Source: an uncultured Oscillospiraceae bacterium (GTDB taxonomy: Bacteria > Bacillota > Clostridia > Oscillospirales > Oscillospiraceae). From it: a stretch of DNA of 21,046 nt. Where the stretch lies: NCBI GenBank assembly GCA_900756715.1, contig CAAELC010000030.1, positions 1 to 21,046 on the forward strand, in the 5' to 3' direction. Shown here in pieces: positions 1 to 7,045 of the stretch (position 1 is the first letter of the stretch; every line of letters begins with the position of its first letter). A program made the translations under genes and the position numbers. The notes below the pieces were generated by a model. That model was not told the origin of the DNA, did no database searches, and worked only from the letters and a program-made list of their open reading frames with translations.

Positions 1-42
1 AAAAGGGACCTGCGGCAAGCTGCCTTGCCGCAGGTCCCTTTT
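1..42. terminator. Intrinsic terminator, probably bidirectional
   Basis: A perfect 19-bp inverted repeat (arms 1-19 and 24-42) with a 4-base CTGC loop is flanked by A-rich sequence on the left and a T-run on the right. Read on + it ends in TTTTT, and read on - it ends in TTTT at the window edge. It most likely closes the unit to the left of the window and isolates spoIVB from it. Confidence 0.85.
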
Positions 43-253
43 TGCAGAATGTGTACATACCGCCGGGAGTGCTCCGCTTTAAGGGGGGAGAAATTGCTGC
101 GTGGACGAACCTTACACGCATGGTGTCAGGTCTGTTATTTTGAAAAAATTTCCATATCTGCCCTGTATTTGCCGGACATGTTAGCAGAAAAGTGAGGCAC
201 ATTATAAGTTGTCGCCGGCGACAATTTTTGAATGAAACAGAAGGGGTGGTTGA
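43..253. other. Non-coding region upstream of spoIVB
   Basis: About 210 bases without a credible gene. A CATTATA element at 200-206 resembles the -10 box of sigma-F/sigma-G promoters, which would suit spoIVB, but I found no convincing -35 box at the right spacing. A 16-bp perfect palindrome (209-224) lies between this element and the spoIVB ribosome site. Confidence 0.4.
209..224. repeat. 16-bp perfect palindrome in spoIVB leader
   Basis: TTGTCGCCGGCGACAA is fully self-complementary, followed by a T5 run and placed about 30 bases before the spoIVB start. With a G-T wobble and two further A-T pairs the symmetry extends to 206-227. It could be a protein-binding operator. It has no loop, so it is a poor RNA hairpin. 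The TGTCG half-sites partly resemble the Spo0A box (TGTCGAA) but lack the AA end. Confidence 0.5.
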
Positions 254-1276
254 ATGTATGAAGCAAGCGGCCAAACCCGCCTGCGCCGTCTGGGAGCCTT
301 GCTGGCGGCCATTTTTCTGGGAATGTCTCTGTCTGTGCACAGTGTCTGGGCGCAGGAGCGGACGGTGATTCCGCTGGGGCAGGCAGTGGGAATCAAGCTT
401 TTTGCCGACGGCGTGCTGGTGGTGGGATTGTCCGAGTTGGACGAAGACGCCGGGAAAAGCCCTGCCCAGCAGTGCGGCCTGAAGGAAGGCGACCTGATTT
501 TGTGTTTTAACGGGGAAAAAATCCAATCCACAGAGCATTTTCAGTCACTTTTGCAGGAAAATGGAGAGACGGAGGCGTCCTTGACCGTGCAGAGAGGTGA
601 CGAGAAAAAAACGGTGGCTATCACGCCCACCTGCTGCGACGATGGCGGTATCCGGCTGGGAGCATGGATCCGGGACAGTATGGCCGGAATCGGCACCATG
701 ACCTATTATGACCCGGATACCGGCGCGTTTGGCGCGTTGGGCCACGGGATCACCGATGTGGATACGGAAAAGCTGATGAGTCTTGGGTCGGGCTCTATTA
801 TGGAGACAACGGTGAAGGCGGTGAAAAAAGGCCAACGGGGCGACCCGGGTGAACTGAAGGGCGACTTTTCTGTGCAGAAGGATGTGGGCAAGGTAACGGT
901 GAACTGCGAGGGCGGCATTTTCGGGACGGTGACGGAGCCGGAAATTTTTGCGGGGCAGCCGGTGCCGGTAGCCACACCACAGCAGGTGCAGACCGGGGAC
1001 GCGGTGATTCGCTGCACCGTGTGCGGCGGCGAAACGAAGGAATATCAGGTGAAAATCACGAAAATTTTCGGAGATGAAGATTCAACCCGGAATCTGCTGC
1101 TGCGCATCACAGACCCGAATCTGCTGGAGCAGACCGGCGGCATTGTGCAGGGCATGAGCGGCAGCCCGATTTTGCAGAACGGACGGCTGGTCGGTGCAGT
1201 GACCCATGTGATGGTCAACGATCCGACCCAAGGCTATGGTATTCTGGCGGAAAATATGCTTCGCCGGGCGGGATAA
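254..1276 (+). CDS. spoIVB: SpoIVB peptidase (stage IV sporulation protein B)
   Basis: Membrane-anchored S55-family serine peptidase. In endospore formers it is made in the forespore, crosses into the intermembrane space and cleaves SpoIVFA, releasing SpoIVFB to activate sigma-K in the mother cell. The 340-residue product has an N-terminal signal anchor (about residues 10-34), a PDZ-like domain (about 50-122) and the S55 peptidase domain (about 130-340). Alignment by eye to the B. subtilis catalytic triad gives His164 in GHGITDVDT, Asp287 in ITDP and Ser302 in GMSGSP, so the enzyme looks active. It is shorter than the B. subtilis protein (426 residues), mostly before the PDZ domain. The ATG follows AAGGGGTGG (241-249) at a normal distance. 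The next gene is not spo0A, which is unusual. Confidence 0.95.
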   Translation: MYEASGQTRLRRLGALLAAIFLGMSLSVHSVWAQERTVIPLGQAVGIKLFADGVLVVGLSELDEDAGKSPAQQCGLKEGDLILCFNGEKIQSTEHFQSLLQENGETEASLTVQRGDEKKTVAITPTCCDDGGIRLGAWIRDSMAGIGTMTYYDPDTGAFGALGHGITDVDTEKLMSLGSGSIMETTVKAVKKGQRGDPGELKGDFSVQKDVGKVTVNCEGGIFGTVTEPEIFAGQPVPVATPQQVQTGDAVIRCTVCGGETKEYQVKITKIFGDEDSTRNLLLRITDPNLLEQTGGIVQGMSGSPILQNGRLVGAVTHVMVNDPTQGYGILAENMLRRAG

Positions 1277-1292
1277 ACCGGGAGGAAAAGAA

Positions 1293-1505
1293 ATGGAATC
1301 TGTGTTAATCCGGGATACCACCCGCCAACAGCGGGAGGAGATTGTGCGCCGGGCTCTGGCAGCCTGCGGCGGAAGCTGCGAGGGCTGCAATGGCTGCGAT
1401 AATCTGGGCGGCGGACGAGTGGAGAGTATCTATCAGCCCTATATCGACGGCCTGCTGGAGCTGCGCGAAATCAACGAACGCTATCGGTACGGACTGGTAA
1501 AATAA
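1293..1505 (+). CDS. Small Cys-rich conserved-looking protein of unknown function
   Basis: A 70-residue protein. I chose the ATG at 1293 because GGGAGGAAAAG (1280-1290) sits just before it. An upstream in-frame ATG at 1236 lies inside spoIVB and has no such site. The middle carries a compact cluster, CGGSCEGCNGC (four Cys, residues 25-35), followed by a Gly-rich turn, with charged helices on both sides (RQQREEIVRRAL before, LELREINERYR after). The spacing CxxxCxxCxxC could bind zinc or another metal, or an iron-sulfur cluster, but this is only inference. There is no signal peptide or membrane segment. It starts 16 bases after the spoIVB stop and is probably cotranscribed. Codon use looks like its neighbours. 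I do not recognise the family. Confidence 0.75.
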   Translation: MESVLIRDTTRQQREEIVRRALAACGGSCEGCNGCDNLGGGRVESIYQPYIDGLLELREINERYRYGLVK

Positions 1506-1511
1506 AAAGAA

Positions 1512-1537
1512 GGCGGCGGGGCGTTTGCCCCGCCGCC
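1512..1537 (-). terminator. Intrinsic terminator for the AEC permease
   Basis: An 11-bp perfect GC stem (arms 1512-1522 and 1527-1537) with a 4-base loop. On the - strand it is followed by TTCTTTTTATTTT, a good terminator tail, about 20 bases after the permease stop. On + there is no T-run after the stem, so it would stop transcription of the spoIVB unit only weakly. Confidence 0.85.
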
Positions 1538-1556
1538 GGAGTTGCGAAAAAGAGAA

Positions 1557-2477
1557 TCAGCACAGCGCCATCGCAAGCCCCACCATTACCGGCATGGTCA
1601 GGGCGCTGAGCGCCGTTTCTGCCGCCACAAGGCCGGAGGAAAGACCGGTGTCGTGGCCGAAGCGGGCGGCAAAAATGCTGAGCAGTGCGGCGCAGGGAGC
1701 GGCAGATGCCGCGGCAGTGGCCACGGCCACCGTGTGCTCTACCCGCAGCAGGAGAAGAAGAACCAGCGTTACCGCCGGGAGAACTACCAGACGCAGGGCC
1801 GCTGCCAGCCATACCCGGCCGCCCCGCAGAGCCGCGCGCAGGTCAGAGTGAGCCAGCTGATAGCCAACCACCAGCATGGGCAGGGGCGTGTTCAGCTGGG
1901 AAAGACAGGTGATTGGTGTCAGCAGCAGCTGCGGAAGGGAAACTTGCAGCAGATACAGCGCCATAGCCAGAGCAACCCCGATGATGCCGGGATTAAGCAG
2001 TGTGTTTTTCAAAGAAAACTTTTGCCGATTGCCCGCCAGAAGCTGATAGCCGTAGGTCCAGGCGAAAAGGTTGAAGGCCACCACATAGGCAGACCCGTAG
2101 AATGCCCCGATGGGGCCAAGCAGCGCCGTTTGCAGCAGATAGCCCATGTAGCCGCAGTTGGAGTGTACCACGCTGAAGCGGAGCATGGCGCTGCGGCTGT
2201 CCCGGCCGGCGAGCAGCAGGGCGGCAAGCCCTACGGCAACAAAATGCACCACGATGGAAAGGCCCAACGCCAGAACGAATCCGTGCAGGCTGGACGGCTC
2301 CAGCGGACGCTGGAAGGCCACCACCATCATGGAGGGAGTGACAACATAGATAATCAGCTGGCTGATGCCGTGGCAGGTGGCCTCGTCCAACAACCTGGCC
2401 CGGCTGAGCACAAAGCCAACGCCCACAAGAAAGAATAAAATCAGAACCTGCTGTCCAACGGTTAGTACGGCTTCCAA
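1557..2477 (-). CDS. AEC (auxin efflux carrier) family permease
   Basis: A 306-residue, very hydrophobic protein with about ten predicted membrane spans in two halves, a length and pattern typical of the AEC family (bile acid/auxin efflux fold). Bacterial members move small carboxylates such as malate or malonate, but the substrate cannot be read from this sequence. Family-like features include the N-terminal span with GVGFVLSRARLLD, the NCGYMG segment in the middle of the first half, the LLNPGIIG stretch before the central span, and the LNTPLPMLVVGYQL segment opening the second half. The start is TTG at 2477-2475, placed directly after AGGGGGTG on the - strand. No in-frame ATG fits better. 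It stands alone, with its own promoter (2515-2542) and terminator (1512-1537), divergent from polA. Confidence 0.88.
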   Translation of the reverse strand: MEAVLTVGQQVLILFFLVGVGFVLSRARLLDEATCHGISQLIIYVVTPSMMVVAFQRPLEPSSLHGFVLALGLSIVVHFVAVGLAALLLAGRDSRSAMLRFSVVHSNCGYMGYLLQTALLGPIGAFYGSAYVVAFNLFAWTYGYQLLAGNRQKFSLKNTLLNPGIIGVALAMALYLLQVSLPQLLLTPITCLSQLNTPLPMLVVGYQLAHSDLRAALRGGRVWLAAALRLVVLPAVTLVLLLLLRVEHTVAVATAAASAAPCAALLSIFAARFGHDTGLSSGLVAAETALSALTMPVMVGLAMALC

Positions 2478-2514
2478 AAAAGCACCCCCTGTGTAAATAA
2501 GCGAAACAATACTA

Positions 2515-2542
2515 AGTTTAGCACAAAATGGGAAACCGTCAA
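2515..2542 (-). promoter_or_regulatory. Sigma-A promoter for the AEC permease
   Basis: On the - strand: -35 TTGACG (2542-2537), a 16-base spacer, and -10 TAAACT (2520-2515) preceded by a TGC extended -10. It lies about 40 bases before the TTG start. Prediction by eye. Confidence 0.6.
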
Positions 2543-2620
2543 GTTCCTTTATCGCGGCAGCAGGATGGTGAAAAAGGGGAAAAGCCTGACAGAAAAATGG
2601 AGGGATGTCCGGGTCAAGCC

Positions 2621-2649
2621 TTGTGTTATACGGGAAAATGCCGTATAAT
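2621..2649 (+). promoter_or_regulatory. Sigma-A promoter for polA-rimI-tsaD
   Basis: -35 TTGTGT (2621-2626), a 17-base spacer and a consensus -10 TATAAT (2644-2649), about 40 bases before the polA start. An 8-bp inverted repeat, TTATACGG/CCGTATAA (2626-2633 and 2641-2648), spans the spacer and the -10 box and could be an operator. Confidence 0.75.
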
Positions 2650-2689
2650 TATATGTTGCTAAAATGAGAACAAGCGGAGGTAAAAGCCA

Positions 2690-5335
2690 ATGAAGCTGAT
2701 GGTTCTGGATGGAAACAGCCTGATCAATCGGGCCTATTACGGCATTCGGCCCCTGTCCACGCGGGATGGGCTGTATACCCACGCGGTGTACGGCTTTATC
2801 ACCACATTGCAGCGCCTGCTGGAGGAGGAAGAACCGGAGGCACTGTGCGTGACCTTTGACCGGCGGGAGCCGACCTTCCGACATCAGGCGGATGAAAGCT
2901 ATAAGGCCCAGCGCAAGCCCATGCCGGAGGAACTGGCAATGCAGATGCCGGTTTTGAAGCAGGTGCTGGATGCCATGAACATTCCCCGGTATGAACTGGC
3001 AGGCTGGGAGGCAGACGACCTGATCGGCACCATCAGCCGCAAATGCGAGGCGGCGGGCTGGGACTGCGTGGCCGTGACCGGAGACAAGGACAGCCTGCAG
3101 CTGATTACCCCGCACACCAAGGTCAAGCTGGTGTCCACCCGCATGGGCCAGACTACCACCAAAGACATGACAGAGCAGACCTTTCAGGAAAGCTATGGCT
3201 TTGCCCCGATTCACATGATTGACCTGAAGGCCCTGATGGGGGATGCCTCTGACAATATTCCCGGGGTTCCGGGCGTGGGCGAAAAAACGGCTATGGCACT
3301 GGTGCAGCGCTATGGCAGCATTGATGAAATTTACCGGCTGCTGCCGGAGATAGAGGCGAAGCCTGCCGCCATCCGCAAGCTGACAGAGGGCGAGGAAAGC
3401 GCCCGGCACAGCTACTGGCTTGCCACCATCGTCACCGATGCGCCGCTGGAATTTGACCCGGAGCAGAATCGGCGCAGAGCCTTTAATCCGGAACTTTACG
3501 ACCTGTTTTTAAAGCTGGAGTTTTCCAAGCTGATTGACAAGTATCATCTGCGGCCTGCGAGTCAGCCGGAGGAAAAGGCCGAGTGTCACGCCGAGGCAGA
3601 GCGGGTGACGGAAGAAAAGCGGGCAGAGGAGCTGCTTTCTCTGTGGCGCCGGGCAGAGCAGGTGACGGTGTATGGCCTGCCGGATTTGTCGGCGCTGGTG
3701 GTGGAGTGCTGGACGGGGGCGGAGAAGTGCCTTGCCGCCGAGCTTTACAGCGACTGCTACAGCGGCGATTGGAACGGCCTGCTGAAAGCGTTGTTTTCCG
3801 GGGACATCCGCAAGGTGGGCCACAACATAAAGGATATGATGGGGGCGGCTCTGGAGCAGGGCCTGCCTATCGACGGCTTTGTGGCTGACACGGCGCTGGC
3901 GGCCTATCTGGTGGATGCCACAGCGGGCAGCTATGATCTGGCACGGCTGTTTGTGACCTACTTCAACGAAGAACTGCCCAAGCCCGTGCATCTGGAAAAG
4001 GACGCCTTTTCCCTGCTGGGAGACAGGGCAGCAGCTGAGGCGGCTCTTTTAAGCTATACTTCGGCGGTGACGGCGCTGCGGGAGGTGCTGGAGAAAAAGG
4101 TGCAGGCAATGGGCATGGAGGAGCTTTACCGGCAGGTAGAACTGCCGCTGTGCGCCGTGCTGGCCCGGATGGAGCAGAGGGGCTTTCTGGTAGATGCCGG
4201 GGCGCTGTATCGCTTTGGCGAAATGCTGGCCGGGGAAATGGACGCACTGGAGACGCGGATTTACAGCGAGGCAGGACAGAGATTCAACATCAATTCCCCT
4301 AGACAGCTTGGCTCGGTGCTGTTTGACACGCTGCACCTGCCCCACGGGAAGAAGACGAAGACCGGCTGGTCTACCAATGCCGATGTGCTGGAAAAGCTGC
4401 GGCGGCAGCACCCCATTGTGGAGGATGTGCTGCGCTATCGCCAGTATGCCAAGCTGAAAAGCACCTATGCAGACGGCCTGCTGAAGGTAATCGGGCCGGA
4501 CGGAAGGGTGCGGACCAGATTCCAGATGACGGTAACGGCTACAGGCCGACTTTCCTCCACCGAGCCGAATCTGCAGAACATTCCCACCCGCACGGAGCTG
4601 GGCAGCCGGATGCGGGAGATGTTTGTGGCCGGGCCGGGCAATGTGCTGGTAGACGCGGACTATTCCCAGATCGAACTGCGGCTGCTGGCCCATGTGTCGG
4701 GCGACGAAGGGATGCAGGAGGCGTTCCGCTCCGGGTCTGATTTCCACACGCTGACGGCGGCCAGAGTATTCCATGTGTCACCGGAGGAGGTGACGGGCCA
4801 GATGCGCTCATCGGCCAAGGCGGTGAACTTTGGCATTGTATACGGCATTTCCGCCTTTTCTCTGTCGCAGGACATCGGGGTGACGGTGGCGGAGGCCAAG
4901 GAGTATATGCAGCGGTATTTCGATACCTATCAGGGCGTGCGGAACTACATGACAGAGATTGTGGATAAGGCCCGGGAGCAGGGCTATGTGGAGACGCTGA
5001 TGCACCGGCGGCGGAATTTGCCGGAACTGAAAAGCTCGAATTTCAACATGCGATCCTTTGGTGAGCGGGTGGCGCTGAATATGCCCATTCAGGGGACGGC
5101 AGCAGACCTGATTAAGCTGGCCATGGTGCGGGTAGAGAATCGCCTCCGCCGGGAGGGACTGGCGGCAAAGCTGATTATGCAGGTACACGACGAACTGATT
5201 GTGGAGTGTCCGGAGGCAGAGCAGGAGCAGGTGAAGCGCCTGCTGGAAGAAGAAATGAGCGGCGTGATGCAGCTTTCCGTGCCGTTGCCGGCGGAGGCCC
5301 ACAGCGGGAAAACATGGCTGGCGGCCAAGGGATGA
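2690..5335 (+). CDS. polA: DNA polymerase I
   Basis: An 881-residue family A polymerase for Okazaki-fragment processing and repair gap filling. The 5' nuclease domain (about residues 1-290) shows YKAQRKPMPEEL, WEADDLIGT, TGDKDSLQL and GDASDNIPGVPGVGEKTA. The polymerase domain (about 480-881) has motif A around Asp657 (DYSQIELRLL), motif B in RSSAKAVNFGIVYG and motif C around Asp834 (VHDE), all intact. The 3'-5' exonuclease domain between them (about 300-475) has lost its metal-binding acids: no DxE in exo I, GHNIKDM where GQNxKYD is expected, and no Tyr-xxx-Asp in exo III. Proofreading is therefore probably absent, as in Bacillus and Thermus PolA. The ATG follows GCGGAGG (2674-2680). It is first in an operon with rimI and tsaD. 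Confidence 0.97.
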   Translation: MKLMVLDGNSLINRAYYGIRPLSTRDGLYTHAVYGFITTLQRLLEEEEPEALCVTFDRREPTFRHQADESYKAQRKPMPEELAMQMPVLKQVLDAMNIPRYELAGWEADDLIGTISRKCEAAGWDCVAVTGDKDSLQLITPHTKVKLVSTRMGQTTTKDMTEQTFQESYGFAPIHMIDLKALMGDASDNIPGVPGVGEKTAMALVQRYGSIDEIYRLLPEIEAKPAAIRKLTEGEESARHSYWLATIVTDAPLEFDPEQNRRRAFNPELYDLFLKLEFSKLIDKYHLRPASQPEEKAECHAEAERVTEEKRAEELLSLWRRAEQVTVYGLPDLSALVVECWTGAEKCLAAELYSDCYSGDWNGLLKALFSGDIRKVGHNIKDMMGAALEQGLPIDGFVADTALAAYLVDATAGSYDLARLFVTYFNEELPKPVHLEKDAFSLLGDRAAAEAALLSYTSAVTALREVLEKKVQAMGMEELYRQVELPLCAVLARMEQRGFLVDAGALYRFGEMLAGEMDALETRIYSEAGQRFNINSPRQLGSVLFDTLHLPHGKKTKTGWSTNADVLEKLRRQHPIVEDVLRYRQYAKLKSTYADGLLKVIGPDGRVRTRFQMTVTATGRLSSTEPNLQNIPTRTELGSRMREMFVAGPGNVLVDADYSQIELRLLAHVSGDEGMQEAFRSGSDFHTLTAARVFHVSPEEVTGQMRSSAKAVNFGIVYGISAFSLSQDIGVTVAEAKEYMQRYFDTYQGVRNYMTEIVDKAREQGYVETLMHRRRNLPELKSSNFNMRSFGERVALNMPIQGTAADLIKLAMVRVENRLRREGLAAKLIMQVHDELIVECPEAEQEQVKRLLEEEMSGVMQLSVPLPAEAHSGKTWLAAKG

Positions 5336-5354
5336 AAGAAACAGAGGAAAAACA

Positions 5355-5819
5355 ATGGATCATGTAAAAATTGTGCCCATGAATGAGGGACATCTGGAGG
5401 AATTGGAAAGGCTGGAAAAGCTGTGCTTTTCCCGGCCCTGGTCCCGGCGTATGCTGGCCGAGGAACTGGAAAATCAGTGCGCTGCCTTTTTGGTGGCAGA
5501 GGATGGCGTCAGCGGGAAGGTGCTGGGGTATGCGGGCCTGCTGGTGATGGCGGACGAGGGATACATCACCAATGTGGCGGTGTTTCCCGAATACCGGCGC
5601 AGCGGTGTGGCGGCAAAACTGATCGAGGTGTTTGAAAACTTTGCCAGAGGGAACCGGCTGGCGTTTCTGACGCTGGAGGTGCGGCCCTCCAATGCAGCGG
5701 CCATTGCCCTGTACAGACGCTTCGGCTTTCAGGAAGTGGGGCGGCGGAAAAATTATTACGACCTGCCGAAAGAGGACGCCCTGATTCTGACACGGTATTT
5801 TGAGGAGGAGCAGGCATGA
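5355..5819 (+). CDS. rimI: Ribosomal-protein-alanine N-acetyltransferase RimI
   Basis: A 154-residue GNAT-fold acetyltransferase. RimI acetylates the N-terminal alanine of ribosomal protein S18 in E. coli, and related enzymes can act on other N-termini. The acetyl-CoA-binding motif A is seen in NVAVFPEYRRSGVAAKL (pyrophosphate loop RRSGVA, about residues 76-84). The family-typical C-terminal part LEVRPSNAAAIALYRRFGF is followed by GRRKNYY. The start ATG follows AGAGGAAAA. It begins 19 bases after polA, and its TGA stop overlaps the tsaD ATG by four bases (ATGA), which points to translational coupling. A rimI-tsaD pairing is common in Firmicutes, often with tsaB and tsaE, neither of which is here. 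Confidence 0.93.
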   Translation: MDHVKIVPMNEGHLEELERLEKLCFSRPWSRRMLAEELENQCAAFLVAEDGVSGKVLGYAGLLVMADEGYITNVAVFPEYRRSGVAAKLIEVFENFARGNRLAFLTLEVRPSNAAAIALYRRFGFQEVGRRKNYYDLPKEDALILTRYFEEEQA

Positions 5820-6829
5820 ATATATTGGCATTTGAGTCCTCCTGCGACGAAACAGCGGTGGCTGTGGTGCGGGATGGACGGACGGTGCTGTCGGACGCGA
5901 TTCTGTCACAGGCTGACATGCACGCCCTCTACGGCGGCGTGGTGCCGGAGATTGCCTCGCGCAAGCATGTGGAAGCGATTTCCGGCCTAACGGATCAGGC
6001 AATTGCAGAGGCGGGCCTGTCAAAAAAGGAAATTGACGCGGTGGCCGTGACCTACGCACCGGGCCTGATTGGTGCGGTGCTGGTGGCGGTAAGCTTTGCC
6101 AAGTCTGTGGCTTACGCGCTGGGCGTGCCGCTGATTCCGGTGCATCATGTGCGCGGGCATATTGCGGCCAACTACATTGCCTTTCCCCAGCTGGAGCCGC
6201 CCTTTCTGGCACTGGCAATCTCCGGGGGCAATACGCTGATCGTGGATGTAGCAGACTATACCAGCATGGAAATTCTGGGGGCCACCCGGGATGACGCGGC
6301 CGGAGAATGCTTTGACAAGGCGGCCCGGGTGCTGGGACTGCCCTATCCGGGCGGCAAGCCTATGGATGAGTTGGCCAGCCAATCGGCAGGGGGAAAATAT
6401 ACGCTGCCCCGCGCACATGTAGAGGGGGCGGAGCTGGACATGAGCTTTTCGGGCCTGAAAACCGCAGTGGTGAATCTGGCTCACAATGCCCAGCAGAAAG
6501 GGGAAGAACTGGATAGAGCGGCGCTGGCCCGCGACTTTACCAGAGCGGTCAGCGATGAACTGGTGCCCAGGGCCATGATGGCGGCCCGAATGCGCAGCCG
6601 GAATACGATTGTAGCCGCCGGAGGTGTGGCGGCCAACTCGACCATCCGCGCGGATCTGGCGGCCGCCTGCGCAAAGGAAGGCAGGCAGCTGTTCGTGCCG
6701 CCTCTGCGGCTGTGCGGGGACAACGGGGCCATGATTGGCGCGCAGGGATACTATGAGTATCTGGCGGGGCGGCGCGGCGGACTGAATTTGAACGCCTATG
6801 CCACCATGGAGCTGGATGAACTTCTGTGA
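5816..6829 (+). CDS. tsaD: tRNA t6A37 threonylcarbamoyltransferase TsaD
   Basis: A 337-residue ASKHA-fold enzyme, catalytic subunit of the TsaBDE complex. It transfers the threonylcarbamoyl group from threonylcarbamoyl-AMP to A37 of ANN-decoding tRNAs. The N-terminus (FESSCDETAVAVV) is the family's nucleotide-binding start. The metal-binding histidines are seen in HHVRGH (residues 110-115), the substrate loop in GGKPMDELA, and the C-terminal metal aspartate is Asp302 in CGDNGAMIG. Length and all key motifs are normal. The ATG overlaps the rimI stop and has GAGGAGGAG (5802-5810) as ribosome site inside rimI. tsaB, tsaE and tsaC are not in this window and must be encoded elsewhere. The gene ends before a hairpin at 6929-6968. 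Confidence 0.97.
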   Translation: MNILAFESSCDETAVAVVRDGRTVLSDAILSQADMHALYGGVVPEIASRKHVEAISGLTDQAIAEAGLSKKEIDAVAVTYAPGLIGAVLVAVSFAKSVAYALGVPLIPVHHVRGHIAANYIAFPQLEPPFLALAISGGNTLIVDVADYTSMEILGATRDDAAGECFDKAARVLGLPYPGGKPMDELASQSAGGKYTLPRAHVEGAELDMSFSGLKTAVVNLAHNAQQKGEELDRAALARDFTRAVSDELVPRAMMAARMRSRNTIVAAGGVAANSTIRADLAAACAKEGRQLFVPPLRLCGDNGAMIGAQGYYEYLAGRRGGLNLNAYATMELDELL

Positions 6830-6928
6830 ATCGGTGCTGCCGCATAGGATCAGAGGACGGGACAGGGTTGCCTGCCAGGGCTTACGAACCCGGGGAAAGA
6901 AATTCATTATAGGGAATAAAGCCAATGA

Positions 6929-6968
6929 CAAATGAACCCCTCCGGCTATGGCCGGAGGGGTTCATTTG
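6929..6968. terminator. Hairpin between convergent tsaD and thrE-like genes
   Basis: An 18-bp perfect inverted repeat (arms 6929-6946 and 6951-6968) with a TATG loop lies between two genes that end toward each other. The position suits a bidirectional terminator. Its outer arm is AT-rich, but the true T-run after the stem is weak on both strands, so efficiency is uncertain. The rest of 6830-7045 shows no gene. Confidence 0.65.
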
Positions 6969-7045
6969 AAATCCTTCCGCTTGCGCAGAGACTTAGATTA
7001 GAAAGGGAATAAAAGGGACTCGCAGAGCCATTTCACAGCGCAGCT

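Noticed and set aside
209..224. Spo0A box
   Set aside because: Each half has TGTCG but not the following AA of TGTCGAA, and spoIVB is normally a forespore sigma-G gene.
1236..1292. Upstream ATG giving an 89-residue version of the Cys-rich protein
   Set aside because: It overlaps the end of spoIVB by 41 bases and lacks a ribosome site, whereas the ATG at 1293 follows GGGAGGAAAAG.
1542..2438. Long + strand open frame of 298 codons
   Set aside because: It lies opposite the AEC permease, its product is Gln/His/Gly-rich without any recognisable motif, and no ribosome site fits. It is an antisense shadow of GC-rich codons.
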